From assembly GCF_004792655.1 (NCBI RefSeq), contig NZ_SRZC01000019.1, forward strand, positions 22,817 to 86,816: DNA of 64,000 nucleotides. Direction: 5' to 3'. The notes under the pieces were generated by a model. That model saw nothing but the letters and a program-made list of their open reading frames with translations. It searched no databases and was not told the DNA's origin. Made by a program: the position numbers and the translations under genes. Below, piece after piece: positions 17,970 through 27,287 of this stretch. Origin of the DNA: Palleniella muris. Its GTDB lineage: Bacteria; Bacteroidota; Bacteroidia; Bacteroidales; Bacteroidaceae. The first letter of the stretch is position 1; the number at the start of each line of letters is the position of its first letter.

Positions 17970-18944
17970 TTAAAAACTCACTTTTATGCCTGCATTCACC
18001 TTTATGCCATAGTATTCCGCCTGCATCGTGCGGTCCTTTGTTCCCTGATAGTAGCGCAAAGGCCGGTTCAGGAGATTGTTTGCCTCCGCATAGAAAGTCG
18101 TCTTCACCTTCTTTCCGAACGTATATCCGGCATTGATGTCCATGTAGTTCACTGCGTCATAGTATCTGTCATAGAAGGCATCTGCTCCCATTTCATCGAT
18201 GAAAGCGGACGCAAAGTTATAGCTCAGACGCACATTCAGACCTCCTTTTTCAAAATAAAGTGAAGCGTTTGCCGTATGTTTGGGCGACCCCGGAAGGCTC
18301 AGGCCGCCAACATAGTCCTTGTCGGCAAACACACCCACTTGGTATTTCGCGTCAGGCATGAACTTTTCCGTGCTTTTGTCCACAGCGTTCTTCAGACTGT
18401 TTGCCATGAAACCCTCTTCGTCCGTCGGCGTATATTCATAGAAATCAACATCTTTCTCCTTCGTCTTGCGTACAACCTTCGCACCAAACTTCAGTTTTGC
18501 GCCATTGTTCATAGAGGCCTTGAAGTTGGCAGAGAATTTCAAATCCTCTTCCTTGATGCTCTCCTGCTGCTCCGTAAGTTCCTTCAGACTGAACTCATCG
18601 CCCAACAGCATGGTGGAACCTAGTTTTGGAACGGCATACGGACGGCGCTCATCGCTCAGGTCGATGTCAAACTTCTGCTTCTTCAACTGAAAGTCAAGAT
18701 AACGCTCATTGGGACGCTCCTCGGTTGCCTTGGCATAACTTGCTGTCCAGTCCATACCTACAGCTCCCCACAAATGCTCGCCTCCCAATGCGAAATCCAT
18801 GGTGCGCTGACGCTCCAGACGTGCACTGCGGTTGTCCGGAGTGCCGGCTTTCGTCTGTATGCGCACAGTCCCCTTTCCGTCCTCGGCATGGAAATAACCT
18901 TGCAGATACGGACAATGGTATAAAGAAATGATATTGCCCGACAA
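17970..18944 (-). pseudogene. TonB-dependent receptor, C-terminal fragment
   Basis: About 300 residues match the last barrel strands of a TonB-dependent outer-membrane receptor, for example DFALGGEHLWGAVGMDWTAS, then GGLSLPGSPKHTANASLYFE, INAGYTFGKKVKTTFYAEAN and the final YYGIKVNAGIKVSF with the terminal phenylalanine. The signal peptide, the carboxypeptidase-like domain, the plug and most of the barrel are missing. The apparent N-terminus (MSGNIISLYHCPYLQGYFHA) is not receptor-like at its start, and the Abi_2 fragment begins 40 bases further on the opposite strand. The receptor was probably cut by insertion or deletion. It is followed by the phosphoesterase pseudogene, a common receptor partner in Bacteroidetes. 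Confidence 0.85.
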
Positions 18945-18983
18945 ACAAAAAAAATCTTATAAAAGACTGAAAATTGCAATCTT

Positions 18984-19445
18984 ATGGCAAGGAGGAAAAT
19001 ACAATATACAAAAAGCGCAACAACTTTTCAACAACAAATAGAGTTGCTGAAGAACAGAGGTGTAATTATTTCCGATGCTGAAAAGGCTAAAGAGTACTTG
19101 TCTGACATAGGATATTATCGTTTAGGATTCTACCTTTTCACATTTGAATCGACCTATCCGGAAACCGGGAATCGTAGAATTCATAACGTCATACCAAACA
19201 CAAGGATAGAAGATGCGGTTGCATATTACTATTATAACATGGATGAGGCTCAGGCACCCACAGGCACTATAAAAAAGATTAAGCTCCGGCTGCGTGCAGT
19301 CGGAGCTGTTTGTATTAGAATTTATCCTATTCTGCGTAAAAGCAGGCACTTTGTCTCCACCATAATCCGCAAACTATGTCAAGAGAAATACGCGGCGAGG
19401 GGATTTTTTCCTTTTTTATTATGTAATGACAGAGATTTTTTGTAA
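18984..19445 (+). pseudogene. Abi_2-type abortive infection protein, 5' fragment
   Basis: The first 75 or so residues (KSATTFQQQIELLKNRGVII and KEYLSDIGYYRLGFYLFTFE) match the N-terminus of Abi_2 (AbiD/F-like) proteins, which are normally about 300 residues and act in phage defence. After NMDEAQAPTGTIKK the frame runs through an 11-bp hairpin (19282-19307) and then into sequence with no similarity, so the 3' three quarters are lost. The gene lies where a TonB receptor has lost its 5' end, so a defence gene seems to have been inserted here and then decayed. Confidence 0.7.
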
Positions 19446-19450
19446 TTTTG
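19443..19450 (+). promoter_or_regulatory. -7 box for the MATE gene
   Basis: TAATTTTG fits TAnnTTTG. It overlaps the first codons of a longer possible reading, so translation must start at the ATG at 19469, only about 14 bases after the expected transcript start. Confidence 0.65.
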
Positions 19451-19468
19451 CACCAAATATTCATTTAC

Positions 19469-20971
19469 ATGCAACAGAAGCAAGCAACATTGGAACTTGG
19501 TACGAAGCCTGTCGGCAAACTGCTCATGCAGTATGCCGTGCCTGCCATTGTGGCTATGGTGGCAAGCTCTCTGTACAACATGGTTGACTCCATATTCATC
19601 GGTCGTGGTGTTGGTCCGATGGCTATTGCGGGACTTGCCATAACATTCCCTTTCATGAACCTCTCCGGCGCTTTCGGCGCGGCGATAGGCATTGGCTCAT
19701 CGACACTCATCAGTGTGTTCCTTGGTCAGAAGAATTATGACGGGGCAAAGAATATCCTCGGAAACAATGTCACGCTGAACTGCATCACCGGCATAACTTT
19801 CGCCATTGTCTGTCTTGCGTTCCTTTCCCCGATACTGAGGTTCTTCGGAGCATCGGACCAGACACTGCCTTATGCCCGTGAGTACATGGAGGTGCTGCTG
19901 GTTGGCAACATCGTCACACATCTTTATTTCGGCATGAATGCCGTGCTGCGTGCCGCATCAAAGCCGAAGATGGCGATGTATGCCACGATTTTCACCGTGG
20001 TTCTTAACACAATCCTTGACCCGCTGTTCATCTACACTTTCGGAATGGGCATCCGCGGAGCGGCACTGGCAACTATCCTTGCGCAGTTCTGTGCACTCTG
20101 CTGGCAGTTCAAGTTGCTCTCCAACAAGGACGAACTGCTGCATCTCCACCGTGGAATCTACCGTCTGAAAGGCGAACTTGTAAGGCGCATCATTGGAATC
20201 GGTGTTTCTCCGTTCCTTATGAATGCTTGTGCGTGCCTTGTAATCATATTCATCAACAACGCCCTTGTGGCGTATGGCGGTGACATGGCTGTCGGTGCTT
20301 ATGGCATCGGCAACAGAATCTCGTTCATGTTCGTGATGATTTGCATCGGCATAAACCAAGGAATGCAGCCTATCGTCGGCTACAATTTCGGTGCGAAACA
20401 GTATGGGCGCATGTTGAAGACTCTCAACTATGCCATAGCAAGTGCTACTGTCGTGATGGTTGTCGGCTGGAGCATCTGCGAGTTCTTCCCTCAGACTATT
20501 ATACGCCTGTTCACCACCGACCACGACCTCATAGAAGCGGCGGCACGCGGACTGCGCATAAACATGCTCCTGTTCCCGATTATCGGCTACCAGATTGTTG
20601 TGACAAACTTCTTCCTGTCTATAGGTAAGGCGAAAATAAGCACCTTCTTGTCATTGTCACGGCAAATGCTGTTCCTCATACCATTGATCATCATTCTGCC
20701 GAAATTCTATGGCATTGACGGTGTATGGGCAGCACTCCCTTCAAGTGATGCGCTGGCAGCCCTTGTCGCCTTGGCGATGATGATTGTCTACATGCGGCGC
20801 TTCAAACGCATGGAGGCTGACCCGATGAACACTCCTGTCGCAGAGCTTCCGGAGAGCGAGCGCATAGAGAAGGAACTTTCGAAACATGTCAACCGCAATG
20901 CAGCAGAAGCTCCGAAGCAGGTTGCGCCGTGGTCTACGAACACACCGCGTTATTCGTCTATGGACAGTTGA
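19469..20971 (+). CDS. MATE-family multidrug/cation antiporter
   Basis: Membrane protein of 500 residues with 12 predicted helices in two similar halves. The first half opens with ELGTKPVGKLLMQYAVPAIV and contains NMVDSIFIGRGVGPMAIAGL; the second contains NQGMQPIVGYNFGAKQYGRM. These are typical of the bacterial MATE group that exports drugs and organic cations in exchange for sodium or protons. The C-terminal 50 residues are hydrophilic and end in a basic tail, longer than usual. The leader is very short because the promoter box sits 19 bases upstream of the ATG. Confidence 0.92.
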   Translation: MQQKQATLELGTKPVGKLLMQYAVPAIVAMVASSLYNMVDSIFIGRGVGPMAIAGLAITFPFMNLSGAFGAAIGIGSSTLISVFLGQKNYDGAKNILGNNVTLNCITGITFAIVCLAFLSPILRFFGASDQTLPYAREYMEVLLVGNIVTHLYFGMNAVLRAASKPKMAMYATIFTVVLNTILDPLFIYTFGMGIRGAALATILAQFCALCWQFKLLSNKDELLHLHRGIYRLKGELVRRIIGIGVSPFLMNACACLVIIFINNALVAYGGDMAVGAYGIGNRISFMFVMICIGINQGMQPIVGYNFGAKQYGRMLKTLNYAIASATVVMVVGWSICEFFPQTIIRLFTTDHDLIEAAARGLRINMLLFPIIGYQIVVTNFFLSIGKAKISTFLSLSRQMLFLIPLIIILPKFYGIDGVWAALPSSDALAALVALAMMIVYMRRFKRMEADPMNTPVAELPESERIEKELSKHVNRNAAEAPKQVAPWSTNTPRYSSMDS

Positions 20972-21039
20972 TGTTAAATAAAACTTAGACTAAACACTCC
21001 AAGATAATCTTAATATATATCCCCTAAAAACCAAGTACA

Positions 21040-22173
21040 ATGAAATCTATCGTAATCACCGGCGGCGCCGGCTTCATCGGCTCCCATGTTGTCCGCCTCT
21101 TTGTCAACAAGTATCCGGATTACAAGATCATCAACCTTGACAAACTCACTTACGCCGGCAACCTCGCCAACCTCAAGGACATAGAGGACAAGCCAAACTA
21201 CAAGTTCGTGAGGATGGACATCTGCGACTTTGACGCGTTCTACAAACTCATGCAGGACGAGCAGGTTGACGGCATCATCCACCTTGCCGCCGAGAGCCAT
21301 GTCGACCGTTCGATAAAGGATCCGTTCACTTTCGCACGCACAAACGTCATGGGAACACTCTCGCTTCTCCAGGCTGCAAAGCTCTATTGGGAGTCCCTGC
21401 CGGAGAAATATGAGGGCAAGCGCTTCTACCATATCTCCACCGATGAGGTCTACGGAACACTTGAGATGACCAATCCGGAAGGCATCGAACCGCCGTTCAC
21501 CACCACCGCGTCATCATCCGAGCACCACCTCGCCTACGGAAAGGATTTCTTCTACGAGACAACAAAATATAACCCGCACTCCCCATACTCGGCTTCCAAG
21601 GCAAGTTCCGACCACTTTGTCCGCGCATTCCATGACACTTACGGCATGCCTACGATAGTGACGAACTGCTCAAACAATTATGGTCCTTACCAGTTCCCTG
21701 AGAAGCTCATCCCTCTCTTCATCAACAACATCCGCCACCGCAAGCCGCTCCCTGTCTACGGCAAGGGCGAGAACGTGCGCGATTGGCTGTATGTTGAGGA
21801 CCATGCACGTGCCATTGATGTGATTTTCCACAACGGGAAGGTTGCCGAGACATATAACATCGGAGGATTCAACGAATGGAAAAACATTGACATCATCAAG
21901 ACTGTCATCAAGACTGTTGACCGCCTGCTCGGCAGACCGGAGGGAGCCGACCTCGACCTCATCACCTATGTCACCGACCGCCTCGGCCATGACGCACGCT
22001 ATGCCATAGACTCCACAAAGCTCCAGAAGGAACTTGGCTGGGAGCCTTCACTGCAGTTCGAGGAAGGAATAGAGAAGACTGTGAAGTGGTATCTCGAGAA
22101 TGAGGCTTGGATGGATAACATCACAAGTGGCGAATACGAGAAATATTACGAGTCAATGTACTCTAACCGCTAA
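21040..22173 (+). CDS. rfbB: dTDP-glucose 4,6-dehydratase
   Basis: Protein of 377 residues of the extended short-chain dehydrogenase family, making dTDP-4-keto-6-deoxyglucose, the precursor of dTDP-rhamnose and other deoxysugars for surface polysaccharide. The NAD-binding glycine motif is ITGGAGFIGSHV, the active-site tyrosine and lysine are in SPYSASKASSD, and STDEVYG and GKGENVRDWLYVEDH are family marks. No other rml gene is adjacent, so the pathway is scattered. The next gene (topB) follows after 20 bases and may be cotranscribed. Confidence 0.95.
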   Translation: MKSIVITGGAGFIGSHVVRLFVNKYPDYKIINLDKLTYAGNLANLKDIEDKPNYKFVRMDICDFDAFYKLMQDEQVDGIIHLAAESHVDRSIKDPFTFARTNVMGTLSLLQAAKLYWESLPEKYEGKRFYHISTDEVYGTLEMTNPEGIEPPFTTTASSSEHHLAYGKDFFYETTKYNPHSPYSASKASSDHFVRAFHDTYGMPTIVTNCSNNYGPYQFPEKLIPLFINNIRHRKPLPVYGKGENVRDWLYVEDHARAIDVIFHNGKVAETYNIGGFNEWKNIDIIKTVIKTVDRLLGRPEGADLDLITYVTDRLGHDARYAIDSTKLQKELGWEPSLQFEEGIEKTVKWYLENEAWMDNITSGEYEKYYESMYSNR

Positions 22174-22193
22174 CCGTAACAAGGAGAAGAAGC

Positions 22194-24086
22194 GTGATTG
22201 TTTGCATCGCAGAGAAACCGTCCGTCGCCCGTGACATCGCCAAAGTAATAGGGGCAACACAGGCGAAGGACGGCTACATAGAAGGCAACGGCTACCAGGT
22301 GACATGGACTTTCGGTCATCTGTGCGAACTGAAAGAGCCGAACGACTACACCGACCGTTGGAAGGCGTGGTCTCTTTCGGCATTGCCGATGCTGCCGGCA
22401 CGCTTCGGAATAAAGCTGATTCCTCAGCAGCATATTGAGAAACAGTTTGCTGTTGTGGAAAAGCTGATGAAGGCTGCCGACGGAATAATAAACTGTGGTG
22501 ATGCCGGGCAGGAAGGAGAACTGATACAACGGTGGGTGATGCAGAAAGCCGGGGCTACATGTCCGGTGAAGCGTCTGTGGATTAGTTCACTGACGGAGGA
22601 CGCTATTCGTGAGGGTTTCCAAAACCTTAAAGACCAGAGTGAATACCAATCGCTGTACTTTGCCGGGCTTTCACGTGCCATCGGCGACTGGCTCTTAGGC
22701 ATGAACGCTACACGCTTGTACACCCTGAAATACGGGCAGAACCGACAGGTTCTCTCCATCGGACGCGTGCAGACACCAACCCTCGCCCTCATCGTCAACA
22801 GACAACGGGAGATAGAGAACTTTGTCCCTGAGCCTTATTGGGTGCTGTCCACCATTTTCCGTGGCACAACTTTCACCGCCACCAAAGGCAAATACCTTAA
22901 GAAAGAAGAGGGTGAGGCAGCCTTTTCCATAATAGAAGGCAGACCGTTCACAGTCACCAAGGTGGAGAAAAAGAAAGGAAAGGAGCAGTGTCCGCAGCTC
23001 TTTGACCTCACATCCCTGCAGGTGGAGTGCAACAAGAAATTCTCTTACTCGGCTGACATGACACTGCGAACGATACAGTCGCTCTATGAAGGAAAATTTA
23101 CGACTTATCCGCGTGTCGACACACAGTATCTTTCCGATGACATCTACGCCAAATGCCCGCAGACGCTCAACGGTCTTTTTCAGACGAAATTTGCCGGACA
23201 GGCACCGTATGCCGACCTTGTGCGCCCGTTGGGAGGCAAGAAACTCTCGAAATCAAAGCGCGTGTTCGATTCCTCAAAGGTCACCGACCACCATGCAATC
23301 ATCCCTACCGGAGTGCCTCCTCATGGGTTGAGTGATGCGGAAAGGAATGTCTTTGACCTTATTGCGCGACGATTCATCGCGGTCTTTTATCCGGACTGCA
23401 TCATCAGTACAACCACCGTCAACGGTGAAGTACAGGGCGAGAAGGAGAAAGTTGAGTTTAAGGTAAGTGGCAAGGAAATCCTTGACCCGGGTTGGCGCGT
23501 TGTCTTCGCAAAGAACAACAAGACTGAAAATGACAGTGCAAACGCATCCGCTGACAACGGGAAAAAAGAGGAAGAGGAGCGCACACTGCCTAATTTTGAG
23601 AAAGGAGAAAGCGGACCTCACACGCCGACACTGACAGAAAAGCAGACAACTCCTCCAAAATACTATACAGAGGCTACACTCCTCCGTGCCATGGAGACGG
23701 CAGGAAAGTTTGTGGAGGATGAGACTCTGCGCGCCGCTCTGAAAGAGAATGGCATCGGACGACCATCGTCACGTGCCGGAATCATTGAGACTCTCTTCAA
23801 AAGGCACTACATACGGCGTGAGCGCAAAAACCTGCTTGCCACTCCGACGGGCATGGACCTCATAGACATAATACGCGAGGAACTGCTGAAATCATGTGAG
23901 CTGACCGGCATTTGGGAGAAGAAGCTGCGTGATATAGAGCATCATAAATATGACGCACAGCAGTTTATCTCGGAACTGAAACAACAGGTTTCCGAGATAG
24001 TCCTGCAGGTTCTGCGCGACAACAGCAACCGACGCATAACCGTAACAACAGAGGAAGAGTTGAAAAAGAAGAAGAAAAAGAAATAA
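22194..24086 (+). CDS. topB: DNA topoisomerase III
   Basis: Protein of 630 residues of the type IA topoisomerases, which pass single DNA strands to decatenate and relax DNA. The TOPRIM domain opens with MIVCIAEKPSVARDIAKVIG; the catalytic tyrosine is Tyr305 in KFTTYPRVDTQYLS. GRVQTPTLALIV and ENGIGRPSSRAGII are also family motifs. A GTG start at 22194 is chosen because it lies 7 bases after AAGGAG and gives the canonical N-terminus. The tail is basic (seven lysines), which may aid DNA binding. It ends 5 bases from the convergent small gene. Confidence 0.94.
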   Translation: MIVCIAEKPSVARDIAKVIGATQAKDGYIEGNGYQVTWTFGHLCELKEPNDYTDRWKAWSLSALPMLPARFGIKLIPQQHIEKQFAVVEKLMKAADGIINCGDAGQEGELIQRWVMQKAGATCPVKRLWISSLTEDAIREGFQNLKDQSEYQSLYFAGLSRAIGDWLLGMNATRLYTLKYGQNRQVLSIGRVQTPTLALIVNRQREIENFVPEPYWVLSTIFRGTTFTATKGKYLKKEEGEAAFSIIEGRPFTVTKVEKKKGKEQCPQLFDLTSLQVECNKKFSYSADMTLRTIQSLYEGKFTTYPRVDTQYLSDDIYAKCPQTLNGLFQTKFAGQAPYADLVRPLGGKKLSKSKRVFDSSKVTDHHAIIPTGVPPHGLSDAERNVFDLIARRFIAVFYPDCIISTTTVNGEVQGEKEKVEFKVSGKEILDPGWRVVFAKNNKTENDSANASADNGKKEEEERTLPNFEKGESGPHTPTLTEKQTTPPKYYTEATLLRAMETAGKFVEDETLRAALKENGIGRPSSRAGIIETLFKRHYIRRERKNLLATPTGMDLIDIIREELLKSCELTGIWEKKLRDIEHHKYDAQQFISELKQQVSEIVLQVLRDNSNRRITVTTEEELKKKKKKK

Positions 24087-24091
24087 AGGAA

Positions 24092-24304
24092 CTATTCCTT
24101 GGCATCTTTCTCTGCATCATTGGAGTCACCGTCTTCAGCATAAAGGTCTTCACCTTCATGCAACTCTTTCCTGAAACTCTCCCAATCTTGGAAACCGACA
24201 AACAAGGCAAGTCGGTCAAGAGCATCCTTTGAAGGACGCTCATGGATGCGTTTCACAAGTTTGCTCTCCACCTCTGTAAGCAGGCACTTTATATCTTTCT
24301 TCAT
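24092..24304 (-). CDS. Small hypothetical protein, acidic tail
   Basis: Protein of 70 residues, MKKDIKCLLTEVESKLVKRI onward, with LALFVGFQDWESFRKELHEG in the middle and a very acidic end (EDLYAEDGDSNDAEKD). It has no signal peptide or membrane helix. I recognise no family. A clean promoter box at 24329-24336 and an ATG 25 bases downstream of it support a real gene. It is divergent from the AICAR transformylase gene. Confidence 0.6.
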   Translation of the reverse strand: MKKDIKCLLTEVESKLVKRIHERPSKDALDRLALFVGFQDWESFRKELHEGEDLYAEDGDSNDAEKDAKE

Positions 24305-24328
24305 GACATTAATGATATTTATAGGCTG

Positions 24329-24336
24329 CAAAGATA
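24329..24336 (-). promoter_or_regulatory. -7 box for the small hypothetical gene
   Basis: CAAAGATA reads TATCTTTG on the minus strand. Transcription would begin near 24322, which rules out the longer in-frame start at 24331. Confidence 0.6.
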
Positions 24337-24375
24337 CTCTTTTTTTACGACATACAATATTTTACATATAAAAAA

Positions 24376-25557
24376 ATGAAAGAATTACAGTTAAAGTACG
24401 GATGCAATCCGAACCAGAAACCTTCACGCATCTTCATGCAGGAGGGAGAGTTGCCTATCGAAGTGCTTAACGGCCGTCCGGGCTACATCAACTTCCTTGA
24501 TGCCCTGAACTCATGGCAGCTTGTCAAAGAGTTGAAAGAGGCGACAGGACTGCCGGCTGCCGCAAGTTTCAAGCATGTCAGCCCTGCCGGCGCTGCTGTA
24601 GGACTTCCACTCTCCGACACACTCAAAAAGGTGTATTTCGTTGACGACATCAAAGTGCCTCTCACACCTATTGCCAGCGCATACGCTGCAGCACGAGGTG
24701 CCGACCGTATGTCAAGCTACGGTGATTTCATAGCGCTCTCTGACACTTGCGACGAGGCTACCGCACTGATTATCAAGCGCGAGGTATCTGACGGTGTCAT
24801 CGCTCCTGACTATACTCCAGAAGCTCTTGCCATTCTTAAGGAGAAGCGCAAAGGGACTTACAATGTCATCAAGATAGACCCGGCATACAAGCCTGAGCCA
24901 ATCGAGACAAAGCAGTGCTTCGGAATCACTTTCGAGCAGGGACGCAATGAGATAAACCTCGCTGATGACGCCCTCTTCGAGAACATCCCTACACAGACGA
25001 AGAACTTCACAGAGACTGCAAAACGTGACCTCATCATTGCTCTTATCACACTGAAATACACTCAGTCAAACTCTGTATGCTACGTGAAGGACGGACAGGC
25101 TATCGGCATCGGTGCCGGTCAGCAGTCACGTATCCACTGCACACGCCTCGCCGGAAACAAGGCAGACATTTGGTGGCTGCGCCAATGTCCGAAAGTCATG
25201 ACCCTCCCATGGAAGGAAGGAATACGCCGTGCCGACCGCGACAATACCATCGATGTTTACATCTCGGACGACTACGAGGATGTACTCGCAGAGGGAACAT
25301 GGCAGATGTTCTTCTCTGAAAAGCCGGAACCTCTGACACGTGAGGAGAAGAAGGCATGGATTGCAGAGAACAAAGGCGTGGCTCTTGGCTCAGATGCATT
25401 TTTCCCATTCGGAGACAACATCGAGCGTGCCCATAAGTCAGGCGTGGAATACATCGCACAAGCCGGTGGTTCTGTGCGTGACGATAATGTCATCGACACT
25501 TGCGACAAGTACGGCATAACGATGGCATTCACAGGCGTGCGCCTCTTCCACCATTAA
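24376..25557 (+). CDS. AICAR transformylase, stand-alone (PurH C-terminal domain only)
   Basis: Protein of 393 residues that transfers formyl to AICAR, the next-to-last step of purine synthesis. It starts directly at the transformylase domain (MKELQLKYGCNPNQKPSRIF, equivalent to the LRYGENPHQ of PurH) and contains SFKHVSPAGAAVG with the catalytic Lys-His pair and IGIGAGQQSRIHCTRLAG. The N-terminal IMP cyclohydrolase domain of bifunctional PurH (about 200 residues) is absent, so cyclisation to IMP must come from another protein not in this window. The length is full for this single-domain form, so it is not a fragment. Confidence 0.88.
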   Translation: MKELQLKYGCNPNQKPSRIFMQEGELPIEVLNGRPGYINFLDALNSWQLVKELKEATGLPAAASFKHVSPAGAAVGLPLSDTLKKVYFVDDIKVPLTPIASAYAAARGADRMSSYGDFIALSDTCDEATALIIKREVSDGVIAPDYTPEALAILKEKRKGTYNVIKIDPAYKPEPIETKQCFGITFEQGRNEINLADDALFENIPTQTKNFTETAKRDLIIALITLKYTQSNSVCYVKDGQAIGIGAGQQSRIHCTRLAGNKADIWWLRQCPKVMTLPWKEGIRRADRDNTIDVYISDDYEDVLAEGTWQMFFSEKPEPLTREEKKAWIAENKGVALGSDAFFPFGDNIERAHKSGVEYIAQAGGSVRDDNVIDTCDKYGITMAFTGVRLFHH

Positions 25558-25616
25558 TTGATTATAGGTTGGGGGGTATTCTTAACAGCCCTTCAACCTA
25601 CAACCCACAAACATCT

Positions 25617-25808
25617 ATGGATGATTTTGACTTGATACTACAAAACGGCATCAGTTTCGGTCGTGGCGGTCAGCGCAATAATGCGGATGACGGCAAAGTG
25701 AAGACAAAGGCGAAGAAAAAAAAGTACATCACCGGTGCCCATGGGTCAGGCTCTGCCATGCAGAAAGCCAAATACAGACAGCAGCGTGCCAACCGCAAGC
25801 ACAAGTGA
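25617..25808 (+). CDS. Small basic hypothetical protein
   Basis: Protein of 63 residues: an acidic-hydrophobic start (MDDFDLILQNGISFGRGGQR) followed by a lysine- and arginine-rich tail (KVKTKAKKKKYITGAHGSGS and a basic end). No family recognised; the composition suggests nucleic-acid binding, which is only inference. It follows the AICAR transformylase gene by 59 bases on the same strand, across a GGGGGG/CAACCTACAACCC repeat-like stretch, and a good terminator follows at 25853. It may be a real downstream gene of that transcript. Confidence 0.45.
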   Translation: MDDFDLILQNGISFGRGGQRNNADDGKVKTKAKKKKYITGAHGSGSAMQKAKYRQQRANRKHK

Positions 25809-25852
25809 TAGGGATGCAAAACACAACGCTTACACACCATGTATACGAAAAC

Positions 25853-25899
25853 GCGAAGGAAACTCCTGAATATCAACAGGTATTTCCTTCGCTTTTTTT
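25853..25899 (+). terminator. Terminator
   Basis: Stem GCGAAGGAAA (25853-25862) with TTTCCTTCGC (25883-25892), followed by seven T on the plus strand. Ends the transformylase transcript. Confidence 0.85.
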
Positions 25900-25921
25900 A
25901 TTGCTTTCGCGTCAAAGGTCT

Positions 25922-26245
25922 TTATGCCTCTCCGCCGTTGCCGTTGGAGAATGGAGCGATGGTACGCTGCACAGGCATTCCCGGCATCTGAATCTTGCCA
26001 AACTGAGCTTCGTAGCGCTTGATGTTCTCCTGCAAAGCGCCGAGGAGACGGACAGCATGTTCCGGAGCCATGATGACACGTGTGGCAACACTTGCCTTTG
26101 GCATCGCCGGCAGCATCGTCGCGAAATCAAGGATGAATTCCGAACTTGAATGAGTGATTACAGCGAAGTTTGAATAATTGCCGAGAGCAACGTCCGGCTG
26201 TATTTCCAACTGCATCTGTTGTTGCTGGTTATTGTTCTTTTCCAT
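25922..26245 (-). CDS. DUF3467 domain protein
   Basis: Protein of 107 residues. After a glutamine-rich start (MEKNNNQQQQMQLEIQPDVA) it reads GNYSNFAVITHSSSEFILDF and ASVATRVIMAPEHAVRLLGA, typical of DUF3467, a small conserved bacterial family of unknown function. The start at 26245 is taken from the conserved region and the ATG after an A-rich leader. It lies 21 bases downstream of the Rpn-type gene on the same strand, so the two may share a transcript. Confidence 0.85.
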   Translation of the reverse strand: MEKNNNQQQQMQLEIQPDVALGNYSNFAVITHSSSEFILDFATMLPAMPKASVATRVIMAPEHAVRLLGALQENIKRYEAQFGKIQMPGMPVQRTIAPFSNGNGGEA

Positions 26246-26266
26246 GGTATAATATTTAATAAACAC

Positions 26267-27145
26267 TTATATGAATAACTCTTTTAACTTCTCTATGGAC
26301 AATTTTGTAGCTTGGGCAATCGGTTCATTAGAGAGCCCCATCTGATGAAGAGCCTTTGCTGTTTCAAGCCGTCCTTGCTCAATACCCTCCTTCAGTCCCT
26401 CAGCACGTCCTTCCATTTTTGCAGTGTCAAGTATGTCGTTCTGCACCATTATGTTTTCAACATGCTTGTCATAGGCAGACTTTTCCTGCCTGCTCATGCT
26501 CAGATACTGTAGTTTCGTGCGAGCCTCACTAAGACCGGGAGCAGTGGTATCGTCCTTTATATTACCATTTTTCAGATAATCCATCCATTCCTCAAGTGGA
26601 GTTTTCGCAACATCGTTGAATTCATTCACGCGGATAATGAAATACTCGGGGAAAATTTCTTCGGGAGTCTTTATCTTTATCACATCCTCCTCCTTTGTCG
26701 TTATCTTCAGCTCATCATGCTTATGCACACCAACAAAGGACACCTTGCCGTGATAAAGATAGTCCGCACCATGACCAAGGTCAAAATACAAGATATTGAT
26801 AGAGTACACTTTCCGCACCTTGTCGTATTTCTCCCCAAGGGAAATATGTTCGGTTATGGCCTTCGCTGAACCATACAGTATGCGTTCAAGGAAATACAAT
26901 TCACGCGACTGTTGTATCTCTACTATAATAATCTCGTTCTTGCTGTTCAGAGCCTTGATGTCCACACGATTAAACTTATCATCTCGTGCATCCTGGTTGC
27001 TCTCGCTTTCAAGCAGCTCAATAATTTTCACCTCCTCATTCAGAAGAACTGTTACAAGTCCTTCTAACACGCCGAAATTAGCATTATCTCTAAGCATGCG
27101 CTTTGCAGCCCAGTCAAAACGGATGTATTTGTTGCAATCGTTCAT
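26267..27145 (-). CDS. Rpn-family PD-(D/E)XK nuclease (recombination-promoting)
   Basis: Protein of 292 residues beginning MNDCNKYIRFDWAAKRMLRD. The nuclease core shows ARDDKFNRVDIKALNSKNEI followed by IIVEIQQS, the D...ExQ active site of this family (PDDEXK_2, earlier called transposase). Members related to E. coli RpnA cut DNA and stimulate RecA-independent recombination. The C-terminal third is helical and charged, with ILDTAKMEGRAEGLKEGIEQ, a repeat common in the family. A promoter box CAAAGATA at 27164-27171 fixes the start. It lies directly beside the type III restriction locus. Confidence 0.85.
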   Translation of the reverse strand: MNDCNKYIRFDWAAKRMLRDNANFGVLEGLVTVLLNEEVKIIELLESESNQDARDDKFNRVDIKALNSKNEIIIVEIQQSRELYFLERILYGSAKAITEHISLGEKYDKVRKVYSINILYFDLGHGADYLYHGKVSFVGVHKHDELKITTKEEDVIKIKTPEEIFPEYFIIRVNEFNDVAKTPLEEWMDYLKNGNIKDDTTAPGLSEARTKLQYLSMSRQEKSAYDKHVENIMVQNDILDTAKMEGRAEGLKEGIEQGRLETAKALHQMGLSNEPIAQATKLSIEKLKELFI

Positions 27146-27163
27146 AGATACATATTCTTTTTG

Positions 27164-27171
27164 CAAAGATA
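27164..27171 (-). promoter_or_regulatory. -7 box for the Rpn-type gene
   Basis: CAAAGATA reads TATCTTTG on the minus strand, 18 bases before the chosen ATG. Confidence 0.55.
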
Positions 27172-27287
27172 ATCAATAAATCTGAAATCACCAAACATGT
27201 AACAAGATTTATACGCTCACAATGAACTTGTTCAAACTCAAGAAATTTACAGCTATAATGAATTTGACAATAATTGTATAATATAAC

